Shown here: positions 7,451 to 15,785 of the stretch, in pieces
Layout: every line of letters starts with the position of its first letter
How positions within the stretch are numbered: the stretch's first letter is position 1
Assembly (NCBI RefSeq): GCF_019880305.1
Contig: NZ_CP082301.1
Location: forward strand, 3,596,001 to 3,660,000
Direction of reading: 5' to 3'
Source: Streptomyces decoyicus
GTDB lineage: Bacteria; Actinomycetota; Actinomycetes; Streptomycetales; Streptomycetaceae
Length of the DNA: 64,000 nucleotides
Made by a program: the position numbers and the translations under genes
Notes under the pieces: model-generated
Database searches by the model: none
The model's input: the letters and a program-made list of their open reading frames with translations, nothing else
What the model was told of the DNA's origin: nothing

Positions 7451-8796
7451 GCCTCCCTCCCGCCGGCCGCGTCCGTCGCCTCCGTCCCGTCCTCCGTGCC
7501 CGCCGGAGCGAGCTGGTTGAGCGCCGCGGCGGTCAGCGCCTCGACGCCCATGGTGAGGGTCGGCCGGACCACCGGCACGAAGTGCGGCGAATGGTTGGAC
7601 GGGATGTCCTGCGCCAGCCGCCCGGCCGCCAGCGCCGTACGGAACTCCTCCGGGTCCCAGCCGCCCAGCCACCAGTAGTAGAGCGGTGCCCCGGCGGCGG
7701 TCGCCAGGAGTCCGGCGTCCTCACTGCCGGTCGCCGGCTCGTAGGCGAACAGCCGCTGCTCACCGAAGAGTTGGGTGAACTGCTCATTGACCTGCCGCAG
7801 GGTCGTGGAGTCGTTGACGGTGACGGGGAAGGAGTCCAGGACCTCGGTCCCGGGGGCGCGGTCCGCACCGGAGGCCGCGGCCTCGGCGCGCGCGATGCGG
7901 TCGATGGCGGCGAGTACGGCCGTGCGCACCGTCTCGTCGAAGGTGCGGACGCTGAGGCGTACGACGGCGCGGTCGGGGATGACATTGGCGGTGCCCCCGG
8001 CCTGGAAGGAACCGACGCTGACCACCGCACGGTCCTTCGGCGCGACCTCACGGGCCACCACGGACTGCACCCGCTGCACGAAGGACGCCGCCATCAGGAT
8101 CGGGTCGACGGTGGTCTCGGGCCGGGAGCCATGACCGCCGATGCCGTGGAAGGTGATCTCCAGGCTGTCCGCGGCGGCCATGCACGGACCGGGGCAGTAC
8201 GCGATCAGCCCGGCGCCGAAGGGGGCGACATGCTGGGCCAGCACCACATCGGGTGTCGGGACGAGGTCCTTGCTGTAGAGGCCGGCGTCGAACATGGCGC
8301 GGGCGCCGCTGCCGACCTCCTCTGCGGGCTGGAAGAGCACGACCAGCGTGCCGGACCAGTGGGCGCGGCCCGCCGCGAGCAGATCGGCGGCGCCCAGCAG
8401 GCAGGTCACATGGACGTCGTGCCCGCAGGCATGCATCCGGCCGGGGACCGTGGAGGCGTAGTCCAGGCCGGAGTTCTCGGTGACGGGCAGTGCGTCCATG
8501 TCGGCGCGCAGCAGGACCACGGGTCCCGGGCCGTTGCGCAGCACGCCGACCACGCCGGTTTCGGCGATGCCGGTGGTCACGTCATAGCCGCAGCCGGTCA
8601 GCCGGCGGGCGGCCTCGGCGGCCGTACGGGTCTCCTGGAAGCCGAGTTCGGGATGGCGGTGCAGGTCTTCGTAGAGGGCCACGAGGTCCGCGAGGCGCTC
8701 GTCGAGCGGGGCCAGGACCATGGCGGGGGCGGAGTCGTCGCGGTGCTCGGCGTCATCGGTCGGGCCGGTCGTGCCTGTCGTGTCGCTGTCGCTCAT
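7417..8796 (-). CDS. M20 family amidohydrolase/peptidase
   Basis: 459 residues. It is a zinc-dependent amidohydrolase of the M20D type (hippurate hydrolase/IAA-amino-acid hydrolase-like). Motifs include LLRADMDALPV, MHACGHDVHV with metal-binding His and Asp, FQPAEEVGSGA with the catalytic Glu pair, and GGHGSRPE in the dimerisation lid. It would cleave amide bonds of N-acyl amino acids or small peptides in the cytoplasm. I place the start at ATG 8796 (MSDSDTTG); the Shine-Dalgarno is weak, so a short leader is possible. The C-terminal tail of Gly, Gln, Ala and Arg comes from the neighbouring 33-bp repeat array and is not expected in the family. Confidence 0.88.
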   Translation of the reverse strand: MSDSDTTGTTGPTDDAEHRDDSAPAMVLAPLDERLADLVALYEDLHRHPELGFQETRTAAEAARRLTGCGYDVTTGIAETGVVGVLRNGPGPVVLLRADMDALPVTENSGLDYASTVPGRMHACGHDVHVTCLLGAADLLAAGRAHWSGTLVVLFQPAEEVGSGARAMFDAGLYSKDLVPTPDVVLAQHVAPFGAGLIAYCPGPCMAAADSLEITFHGIGGHGSRPETTVDPILMAASFVQRVQSVVAREVAPKDRAVVSVGSFQAGGTANVIPDRAVVRLSVRTFDETVRTAVLAAIDRIARAEAAASGADRAPGTEVLDSFPVTVNDSTTLRQVNEQFTQLFGEQRLFAYEPATGSEDAGLLATAAGAPLYYWWLGGWDPEEFRTALAAGRLAQDIPSNHSPHFVPVVRPTLTMGVEALTAAALNQLAPAGTEDGTEATDAAGGREATGQAGQAGRR

Positions 8797-9008
8797 ACAC
8801 GCATTCGACCATGAATCACCACCCCGCACCGAGGCCCGGTCCCCCACCCGCCCCGGAGCCGTCCCGTAGGGGCACTGCGCCCTTCCCTGGCCGGACTTCG
8901 CGGGTGCTCCGCCTCCCGTTCGTGACACCGGAGCCGACGGCTGCAACCGTGGCTCATCCTGCCTGCGACCGGGACCAGCACGCCCAAGCCGATGACTGGA
9001 GGCTGACG

Positions 9009-10040
9009 TTGGCCACTTCCCCCAACCGACCGACCGGCGAGCCCCGAGACCTCACGGCGCACCTGATGGACCAGGCCATGGGCCATGTCTTCTCCGCCGC
9101 CCTGCGCACCGCGGCGCACCACCGCATCGCCGACCAGCTCGCCGAGGGCCCGCGCACCGCCGAGCAGCTCGCCGCCGCCACCGGCACCCACACCCCGCAT
9201 CTGCGCCGCGTACTGCGCTACCTCGCCACCCGCGGCATCTTCCGGGAGGACACCGCGGGCGCCTACCACCTGACGCCGACCGCGGCTCCCCTGCGTACCG
9301 ACGTCCCCGACTCGCTGCACCCCGCCGTCATGATGATGACCGACGAGCTGCTCCTGCGGACCTCGGCCGCCCTCCCCGAGTCCGTACGGCACGACGGCGC
9401 GTCCTTCGAGCGGCTCTTCGGGGCGCCCCTCTTCGAGCATCTGCTGTCGGATCCGGCCGCCCGCCGGCTCTTCGACGACGGGATGTCCTCGCTGTCCGCC
9501 CCGGTCGACGAGGCGGTGGCGGCCGTGTATCCGTTCCCCGCGACCGGCACGGTCGTGGACATCGGCGGGGGCCGCGGCGGACTGCTGCGCGCCGCGCTGC
9601 GCCGCCACCCGCAACTGACCGGTGTGCTCTTCGACCAGGCCCCGCCGCTGGCCCATCACCTCTTGGACGGCGACGAGTTGAAGGGCCGCTGGCGCACCCA
9701 GGAGGGCGACTTCTTCGCGTCCGTACCGGAGGGCGGTGACGTCTATGTGCTCAAGCACGTCCTGCACGACTGGGCGGACGAGGCCTGCCTGCGCATCCTG
9801 CGGACCTGCCACCGGGCCATGGCGGCCGGCCGCCGGCTGCTGGTCATCGACGCCGTACTGCCGCCGGGCAACGCCCCGCACTTCGGCAAGACCCTGGACG
9901 TCGCGATGATGACGGTGCTCGACGGGCAGGAGCGGACCTCGGAGGAGTTCGCGACGCTGCTGTCGGCCGGCGGTTTCCGGCTGACGCGGGTGCTGCCCAC
10001 ACCGGCCTTCCCCTCGATCGTGGAGGCGGTCGCCGAGTAG
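9009..10040 (+). CDS. SAM-dependent O-methyltransferase (Methyltransf_2 class)
   Basis: 343 residues. The N-terminal dimerisation winged helix (residues about 10-95) is followed by a class I methyltransferase core. It carries the SAM loop VVDIGGGRGGLL near residue 183, and the catalytic His in VYVLKHVLHDWADEACL with the family's HDW motif. These enzymes methylate hydroxyl groups of aromatic or polyketide natural products. I selected the TTG at 9009 because GGAGG lies six bases upstream; other in-frame starts further left have no such site. No biosynthetic genes flank it, so it may be a stand-alone tailoring or detoxifying enzyme. Confidence 0.87.
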   Translation: MATSPNRPTGEPRDLTAHLMDQAMGHVFSAALRTAAHHRIADQLAEGPRTAEQLAAATGTHTPHLRRVLRYLATRGIFREDTAGAYHLTPTAAPLRTDVPDSLHPAVMMMTDELLLRTSAALPESVRHDGASFERLFGAPLFEHLLSDPAARRLFDDGMSSLSAPVDEAVAAVYPFPATGTVVDIGGGRGGLLRAALRRHPQLTGVLFDQAPPLAHHLLDGDELKGRWRTQEGDFFASVPEGGDVYVLKHVLHDWADEACLRILRTCHRAMAAGRRLLVIDAVLPPGNAPHFGKTLDVAMMTVLDGQERTSEEFATLLSAGGFRLTRVLPTPAFPSIVEAVAE

Positions 10041-10147
10041 CCGCCATACGGGGCGACACGACACGCCGCACCCCGCTCCCCTCATCGGCGGTTCCGCCCG
10101 CCCGCGCTGTACTGAGGCGGCCGCATCGGCCGACGAGAGGAGCTGAC

Positions 10148-11305
10148 GTGCCGGTCCTCATGCGTGCGCGCCTCCGCGACGAGGAGCACCGCACCGCCAC
10201 CCCGCTGGAGCTCTTCTTCGACCTGTGTTTCGTCGTGGCGATCGCCCAGGCCGGCCGCCAGCTGGCGCATGCGCTGGCCGAGGGGCACCCGGGGCACGGC
10301 ATCTCCGGTTACCTGATGCTCTTCTTCGCCATCTGGTGGGCCTGGATGAACTTCAGCTGGTTCGCCTCGGCGTACGACACCGACGACGCGCTCTACCGCG
10401 TGGTGACGCTGGTCCAGATGGCGGGGGTGCTGGTGCTGGCCGCCGGCGTGCCGCGGGCCTTCGCCCAGAGCGACTTCACGGTCATCTGGTTCGGGTACGT
10501 GCTGATGCGGCTGGCCATGGTCACCCAGTGGCTGCGGGCCGCACGGGGCAGCCGGGGCGCCGAGCGGCGCACCGCACTGCGCTACGCCCTGGGGGTGACG
10601 GTGTGCCAGGTCGGCTGGCTGGGCCTGCTCGTACTGCCCAAGGGGGGCGTGCCCTGGGTGTTCGTGGTCGTCGGACTGCTGGAGCTGGCCGTCCCCGCAC
10701 TGGCCGAACGGGAGCGGCAGACGGCCTGGCATCCCCATCACATCTCCGAGCGCTACGGCCTGTTCACCATCATCGTGCTGGGCGAGACGATCGCGGCGGC
10801 CACCCTCGCCGTGCAGTCGGCGCTGGACGAGAACGACGAACTGAGCACCCTGCTGCCGATCGCGGGCGGCGGCCTGCTGCTGGTCTTCGCCGCGTACTGG
10901 ATCTACTTCGCGGTCCCCATCCACCTCCACCTGCGCTCGAACCGCCAGGCGTTCCTGTGGGGCTACGGCCACTACCTGGTCTTCGGTTCGGCGGCCGGGG
11001 TCGGCGCGGGCATCGAGATCGCGGTGGAGGAGGCGTTCGGCAAGGTGCATCTGTCGGCGTTCGCCGCGGCCGCCTGCGTCACGGTGCCGGCCGCGCTGTT
11101 CATGTTCACGGTGTGGCTGATCCACTCCCGGCACCAGAAGCGCGGCGCGGCCCAGCAGCTGGTGCTGCCGGTGTCGTCGGTCGCGGTCCTGGCGTGCACC
11201 TTCGCCGGGCACTGGGCGGTCCTGGCGGCCGGACTGGTGGCCTCCGCCACGGTCGCGACCGGCGTCGCCCTCACCACCCGTCAGGGCACCGCACTGGTGG
11301 AGTAG
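10148..11305 (+). CDS. ltrA: Low temperature requirement A (LtrA) family membrane protein
   Basis: 385 residues with about ten hydrophobic helices. The opening RTATPLELFFDLCFVVAIAQ and the later HHISERYGLFTIIVLGETI are the two hallmark motifs of the LtrA family. The biochemical role of LtrA proteins is not established; the name comes from a Listeria mutant unable to grow in the cold. The GTG start at 10148 has GAGAGGAG upstream. It lies about 100 bp after the methyltransferase and could share its transcript. Confidence 0.85.
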   Translation: MPVLMRARLRDEEHRTATPLELFFDLCFVVAIAQAGRQLAHALAEGHPGHGISGYLMLFFAIWWAWMNFSWFASAYDTDDALYRVVTLVQMAGVLVLAAGVPRAFAQSDFTVIWFGYVLMRLAMVTQWLRAARGSRGAERRTALRYALGVTVCQVGWLGLLVLPKGGVPWVFVVVGLLELAVPALAERERQTAWHPHHISERYGLFTIIVLGETIAAATLAVQSALDENDELSTLLPIAGGGLLLVFAAYWIYFAVPIHLHLRSNRQAFLWGYGHYLVFGSAAGVGAGIEIAVEEAFGKVHLSAFAAAACVTVPAALFMFTVWLIHSRHQKRGAAQQLVLPVSSVAVLACTFAGHWAVLAAGLVASATVATGVALTTRQGTALVE

Positions 11306-11744
11306 AAGGAGCCGTTCTGTCACCCATCTCGGCGAGCGCTGCGCCATCGATCTCGCAAAGGGGGTAGGCACAGGCTTCACAAGGCCCCTGCCCGCCCCTC
11401 TCCCCGTCCCCCATAAGTGTGCCGAACGGCCGTGCAAACCCCCGCAACCGCCCTGATCCTGCATCAGATTCGGCCATCTTCACCCCTCGGCCAGGTGAGG
11501 GGCCACCACCAGCGGACCCGCCACCTCCACCCGACACCCCATACCCCGTCAATTACCCACCAATGGACCCCACTTCCTGCCACTTCACGCCCCGGTTTCC
11601 CCCTGTTCACCAGGTCCAGCGGAGGCGCGCCGATACTGAAGCGGTAGGGTGCAGATTGCCCTTTTTATGACAGGGGTTCCCCTGTGGAAGAGCCGCAGGA
11701 AGCCCCGGAAACGACCACCGTCCGTACCTGAGGAGACGCCAGCC
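11306..11744. other. Intergenic region upstream of the first L,D-transpeptidase
   Basis: These 439 bp are less GC-rich than the genes around them, and I see no coding content. The last 100 bp look promoter-like, with ttgccctttttatga at about 11657-11670 followed by the palindrome described at 11670. No riboswitch consensus was recognised. Confidence 0.5.
11670..11685. promoter_or_regulatory. Palindrome ACAGGGG-TT-CCCCTGT
   Basis: A perfect 16-bp inverted repeat lies 60 bp upstream of the L,D-transpeptidase start and just downstream of an AT-rich stretch. It could be an operator or a 5' UTR hairpin; its regulator is unknown. Confidence 0.4.
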
Positions 11745-12578
11745 ATGGCCCGCCACGCTCAGTCCCGCGTGCGGACGAGACTGTCCCGGCGCAGCAAGGC
11801 CGTAGGCGGTCTCGCCCTCTCCACCCTGGTCGGCACCGCCCTGTGGGCGTGGCCGGCTTCGGGCGACGACCACAACAGCGGGACCGACGCCAAGAGCACC
11901 ACGTCCACGACGGCTTCCGGTCCGGACACGCCACGCATCCCTGTGTCCGCCGCGAAATCCGCCCCGAACGCCGCACCGAATCCCCCGGCCGGACGGCCCA
12001 TCCCGGGCCTCGGCGACGCCGCCCGGAAGCGGATACCGGCCAACTCACGACAGGTGCTGGTGGTCACGGGAAAGGACATGGACTCCTTCGAGTCCCGGGT
12101 CGTCCTCTACACCCGTGAGGAGGGCTCCGACGACTGGGAGCCGGGTCCCACCTGGCCCGCGCACAACGCCGCCCGCGGCTGGACGGACGACCACCATTAC
12201 GGCGACCTGCGCTCCCCCATCGGTGTCTTCTCCCTCACCGACGCGGGCGGCCTGCTGGCCGCCCCCGGGGACACCAAACTCCCCTACGACCACAACAGCA
12301 GCTTCGTCGCCGGCGGCACGGGTGTGGAGGGCGAGCCGCTGGCCGGCGCCTTCGACTACGTCATCGCCATCAACTACAACCGGGAGTCCGGCACCTCTCC
12401 CCTGGACCCGCAGCGCCCGTGGGGCGACGCCAAGGGCGGCGGCGTCTGGCTGCATGTCGACCACGACGGCCCCACCCAGGGCTGTGTGAGCCTCAAGCCC
12501 AAGGTGATGCGCGAGCTGCTGCGCACCCTCGACCCCGATCTGCACCCGGTCATCGTGATGGGGCCGGCCGATTACTGA
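11745..12578 (+). CDS. L,D-transpeptidase (YkuD-like), membrane-anchored or secreted
   Basis: 277 residues. A basic N-terminus and hydrophobic helix (GGLALSTLVGTALWAW) form a signal peptide or anchor. A Ser/Thr/Ala/Pro-rich linker follows, then a C-terminal YkuD-type catalytic domain with LHVDHDGPTQGCVSL. In this motif the Cys is the nucleophile and the upstream His its partner; the usual THGC is TQGC. These enzymes form 3-3 crosslinks in peptidoglycan or attach proteins to it. ATG 11745 has GAGGAGA upstream. The stop overlaps the probable start of the next gene by eight bases. Confidence 0.85.
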   Translation: MARHAQSRVRTRLSRRSKAVGGLALSTLVGTALWAWPASGDDHNSGTDAKSTTSTTASGPDTPRIPVSAAKSAPNAAPNPPAGRPIPGLGDAARKRIPANSRQVLVVTGKDMDSFESRVVLYTREEGSDDWEPGPTWPAHNAARGWTDDHHYGDLRSPIGVFSLTDAGGLLAAPGDTKLPYDHNSSFVAGGTGVEGEPLAGAFDYVIAINYNRESGTSPLDPQRPWGDAKGGGVWLHVDHDGPTQGCVSLKPKVMRELLRTLDPDLHPVIVMGPADY

Positions 12579-13683
12579 GCACCCGCCGCACCCCGCGGGG
12601 CCGCAGGACGCCCTCACCGACGTCCTCGGCCTCCGGGTCGGCCACGCCCAGCGGGCCGGCGGCGGCTACCTGACCGGCACCACCGTCGTCCTGGCGCCCG
12701 AGGGCGGTGCCGTCGCGGCCGTCGACGTACGCGGCGGCGGCCCCGGCACCCGGGAGACCGACGCGCTCGACCCGCGCAACCTCGTCCAGCGCATCGAGGC
12801 GGTCGTGCTGACCGGCGGCAGCGCCTTCGGTCTTGACGCCGCGTCCGGTGTCGCCGCCTGGCTGGAGGAGCGGGGCCGCGGCTTCCGCGTCGGCCCCGAT
12901 CCCGCGCAGGTCGTACCCGTCGTGCCGGCCGCGGCCCTCTTCGACCTGGGGCGCGGCGGCGACTGGCGGGCCCGGCCGGATGCCGCGCTGGGCCGGGCGG
13001 CGGCCGAGGCCGCGGCGGGCACCGGGCCCGGCGCACCGGTCGCCCAGGGCAATACGGGCGCCGGGACGGGCGCGGTGGCCGGCGGCCTCAAGGGCGGCAT
13101 CGGCACCGCGAGCGCGGTGCTCCCCTCGGGCGGCACCGTCGCCGCGCTCGCCGCCGTCAATGCCGCGGGCTCCGTCACCGACCCGCGCACCGGCGCCCTC
13201 TACGGCCGTCTGTACGAGAACCCCACCGCCCTGCCCTCCCCCGAGGTGCACGCCACCGCACTGCGCCGGCTGGCCGAGGCCAGGGAAACATCCCGGGCCC
13301 GCTCGGCCGCGTCCGTCCGTCCGCCGCTCAACACCACCCTCGCCGTGGTCGCCACGGACGTCGCCCTCACTCGCGCCCAGGCCCACAAGCTCGCCGGGAC
13401 CGCCCACGACGGTCTGGCCCGTGCCATCCGTCCGGTCCATCTCCTCTCGGACGGCGACACGGTCTTCGCCCTGTCCACCGCGGCCCGCCCCCTCACCCCC
13501 GAAGAGGCCCACGGTGACCGCGCTTTCGGCGTACACGCCGAGGCCGGCGCCCTGAACGAGATCCTGTCCGCGGGCGCGGACGTCCTGACCCGCGCCGTGG
13601 TGAGCGCCGCCCGGGCAGCGGAGACGGTGGACGGCCCGGGCGGCCTCTTCCCGTCGTACCGGGATCTCTACGGGACCGTCTGA
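12571..13683 (+). CDS. P1 family (DmpA-like) peptidase, apparent ATT start
   Basis: 370 residues if translation begins at ATT 12571. The reading frame shows clear family sequence well before the first ATG, GTG or TTG in frame (GTG 12805): DALTDVLGLRVGHAQ and TTVVLAPEGGAV are the normal N-terminal strands of P1/DmpA aminopeptidases. Upstream, ATTACTGAGCACC reads like the usual ATGACTGAGCACC with one changed base, and it overlaps the transpeptidase stop as coupled genes do. The autocleavage site and N-terminal nucleophile are probably PPLNTTLAVVATDV near residue 254. The family processes itself into two chains and cleaves N-terminal amino acids from small peptides. If ATT is not used, the gene is N-terminally broken. 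Confidence 0.8.
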   Translation: MTEHPPHPAGPQDALTDVLGLRVGHAQRAGGGYLTGTTVVLAPEGGAVAAVDVRGGGPGTRETDALDPRNLVQRIEAVVLTGGSAFGLDAASGVAAWLEERGRGFRVGPDPAQVVPVVPAAALFDLGRGGDWRARPDAALGRAAAEAAAGTGPGAPVAQGNTGAGTGAVAGGLKGGIGTASAVLPSGGTVAALAAVNAAGSVTDPRTGALYGRLYENPTALPSPEVHATALRRLAEARETSRARSAASVRPPLNTTLAVVATDVALTRAQAHKLAGTAHDGLARAIRPVHLLSDGDTVFALSTAARPLTPEEAHGDRAFGVHAEAGALNEILSAGADVLTRAVVSAARAAETVDGPGGLFPSYRDLYGTV

Positions 13684-13729
13684 CCCACGGACGGCCGCCG
13701 CCACCCGCGGCACCCGCGGCACCCGTCGC

Positions 13730-14446
13730 TCACGCCCCCACCGCCCCCAGCGCCGACCCCGCGGCGTAGGTCACGCCCATCGCCAGCACGCCACCCCCGA
13801 CATTCCGCAGCACCGCCCACCCCACCGGCGCGGCCCCCGTCCGGGCACTGCTCCAGCCACACAGCGCCAGCGCCGCCAGCACCGCGACCACCGTGATCCA
13901 CAGCCGGTGTGCGGCCGGCGGCAGCACGATCGCCAGCAGCGGCAACAACGCCCCCGCCGTGAACGCGAGGAAGCTCGCACCGGCCGCGTGCCAGGGGTTG
14001 GTGAGCTCGTCGGGATCGATGCCCAGCTCCACCTCCGCATGGGCGCGCAGCGCATCGTGCGCGGTGAGCTCCTCGGCGACCTCCCTGGCCAGGCGCTCGT
14101 TCAGTCCCTTCCCCGCCAACAGTTGCGTCAGTTCGACGAGTTCGGCCTGCGGCTCGGTCGCCAGCTCCCGCTTCTCCTGTGCCAGCGCGGCCTTCTCCGA
14201 ATCCCGCTGGGTGGAGACCGACACATATTCACCGGCCGCCATCGACATGGACCCGGCGAGCAGTCCGGCCAGCCCCGCCGTCAGCAGGGCGCTGCGGGAA
14301 TCGGTGGCTCCGGCCACTCCGACGACGAGTCCGGCGGTGGACACGATGCCGTCGTTGGCGCCGAGGACCGCGGCACGCAGCCAGTTGAGCCGGCTGCCGA
14401 GACCGCCGCCGTGCGCCTCGTCGTGCTCCGGTGTCTGCAAGGTCAT
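13730..14446 (-). CDS. VIT1/CCC1 family metal transporter
   Basis: 238 residues. The N-terminus LNWLRAAVLGANDGIVSTAGLVVGVAGA is the signature first helix of VIT/CCC1 iron and manganese transporters. It is followed by AGSMSMAAGEYVSVSTQRDSE and a cytoplasmic Glu-rich metal-binding segment with coiled-coil character (residues about 80-150). Three C-terminal membrane helices follow. The family moves Fe2+ or Mn2+ out of the cytoplasm. It converges on the P1 peptidase gene and diverges from the following membrane protein gene. Confidence 0.88.
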   Translation of the reverse strand: MTLQTPEHDEAHGGGLGSRLNWLRAAVLGANDGIVSTAGLVVGVAGATDSRSALLTAGLAGLLAGSMSMAAGEYVSVSTQRDSEKAALAQEKRELATEPQAELVELTQLLAGKGLNERLAREVAEELTAHDALRAHAEVELGIDPDELTNPWHAAGASFLAFTAGALLPLLAIVLPPAAHRLWITVVAVLAALALCGWSSARTGAAPVGWAVLRNVGGGVLAMGVTYAAGSALGAVGA

Positions 14447-14531
14447 CGGCTGAGGGTCTCATCCACAGCAGCCGTGCCGTGGCCCGACGCCCCCATCTCG
14501 CCCTGGATCGGCCGGTGGTAGAAACGGCCTT

Positions 14532-15155
14532 ATGTCCGCACCGCCCCCCTCCCCGCCTCCCCAGCCCCCCCCGCCCACGCTCGTCCAGCCGGCACCGCGC
14601 AAGCCGGCCCCACGCCGCCGCCTGTGGTGGCACCGGCTGATATTCGGGCTCTGGTACCGCCCGGTGGAGGTGCTGGACGAGGCGCGGGACCGTAGCGCCT
14701 GGAGCGCGGCGGTGCTGCTGTCGTTGATCAGCGGCGGCATCGGGGTGCTGTCGGTGGATGCGTTCCACACCCAGTGGGCCGTCGACCACGCGGCGGCGCT
14801 GAAGCTTCTCGGACTGGGCGAGGCGGGCGTGCTGGCCGCCAGTCTGGCGCTGGGCGCGGTCGCCCACGCCATCGCCCGGACGCTCGGCGGCATAGGCCGC
14901 TTCGCGCCGACCGCAAGCCTGTTCATCGTGCTGTTCTGGGTGACGGATCTGCCGCGGATGGCGATCGCGGCCTGGCTGCCGACCGACGCCACCTTCGTGC
15001 AGGCCGCGACCTGGACGACCTGGGGGTTCGGCTATGTCCTCGCCGTACTGCTCATACGGGGCCAGCACCATCTGTCGACGTGGAAGTCGGCGGCCGCGGT
15101 ATCGGTGCAGATGCTGACCGCACTGGCCCTGCTGCGGCTGGGCCCGGTGCGCTGA
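14532..15155 (+). CDS. Yip1-like integral membrane protein
   Basis: 207 residues. A Pro-rich cytoplasmic N-terminus (residues 1-30) precedes WHRLIFGLWYRPVEVLDEARDR, a common opening of bacterial Yip1-domain proteins, and then five hydrophobic helices. Bacterial Yip1 proteins have no settled role. The next gene is convergent, with a 24-bp gap holding a short GACCGG/CCGGTC hairpin. Confidence 0.65.
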   Translation: MSAPPPSPPPQPPPPTLVQPAPRKPAPRRRLWWHRLIFGLWYRPVEVLDEARDRSAWSAAVLLSLISGGIGVLSVDAFHTQWAVDHAAALKLLGLGEAGVLAASLALGAVAHAIARTLGGIGRFAPTASLFIVLFWVTDLPRMAIAAWLPTDATFVQAATWTTWGFGYVLAVLLIRGQHHLSTWKSAAAVSVQMLTALALLRLGPVR

Positions 15156-15179
15156 GACCGGGCACGGCCGGTCATCCGG

Positions 15180-15512
15180 TCAACTGCGGCTGGTCAGCTG
15201 CCGCACGAGCCCCGCGAACGCCGCACGCTCGGCGGCGCTCAGCTCCACGCACTCCGACGGCGGGCCGGCCGGGCCGGTCTGCCGCGGTACGGAACCGAGC
15301 AGTTGCGGGTGTACGGGCAGCGCTTCAGGGCCGGGCGGCGCGAACCGCCCACGCGGCGCGTACCGTGCCCGCATTTCCCGCTGGTCACGCCACATGGCCG
15401 CCTCGTACCGCCCCCGGCGCAGGAGTCTGGCCAGCCCGACGGCCCAGACGATGGCCACAGCGAGCAGCACGCCGAGGCCGATCTGCTGCAGAATCGAAGC
15501 GGAGGGGAGCAT
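15180..15512 (-). CDS. Small single-helix membrane protein
   Basis: 110 residues, function unknown. One N-terminal membrane helix (QQIGLGVLLAVAIVWAVGL) is followed by a basic Arg-rich stretch and a cytoplasmic tail with a conserved-looking C-terminus (LSAAERAAFAGLVRQL). ATG 15512 has GGGAGGA just upstream; a GTG at 15563 would add 17 residues but lacks a good ribosome site. A DevR/DosR-type box lies 79 bp upstream of the start, at the distance expected for direct control. Confidence 0.6.
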   Translation of the reverse strand: MLPSASILQQIGLGVLLAVAIVWAVGLARLLRRGRYEAAMWRDQREMRARYAPRGRFAPPGPEALPVHPQLLGSVPRQTGPAGPPSECVELSAAERAAFAGLVRQLTSRS

Positions 15513-15588
15513 GCGGTCCTCCCGGACGGGTAAGGCGCTGGGGGCAGAGCCAGTAGACACCACACGTCAGGCCTTCCGACAGGGGATC

Positions 15589-15607
15589 TTGGGACTTAAG
15601 TCCCGAA
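15589..15607. promoter_or_regulatory. DevR/DosR (OsdR)-type binding box
   Basis: The 14-bp core GGGACTTAAGTCCC (15591-15604) matches the mycobacterial DosR consensus core GGGACTWWAGTCCC at every position, and the right flank GAA also matches. DosR controls dormancy genes under hypoxia and nitric oxide; a Streptomyces counterpart (OsdR) is known. The box is 79 bp from the small membrane protein start and 182 bp from the CoA-transferase start. The former is the more likely target. Confidence 0.65.
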
Positions 15608-15785
15608 GTGACGCATCTCCTATGACATTTCGCTACATTCCCGTCACGACACCGCACAGCAGCCACCCAAGAGGCCGCCCCGGCAGGATGCACCCCACCC
15701 CGTTGGACACCCCGGAGGCTTCCCCCGGGCGAAGACCGGCCCGGAGGATGACGGCACTTCGTTCCGCGACGTGAGGAGTACGCAC

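Noticed and set aside
11306..11744. Riboswitch upstream of the L,D-transpeptidase
   Set aside because: A c-di-AMP type leader was considered because it controls wall enzymes in actinomycetes, but no matching conserved core was seen.
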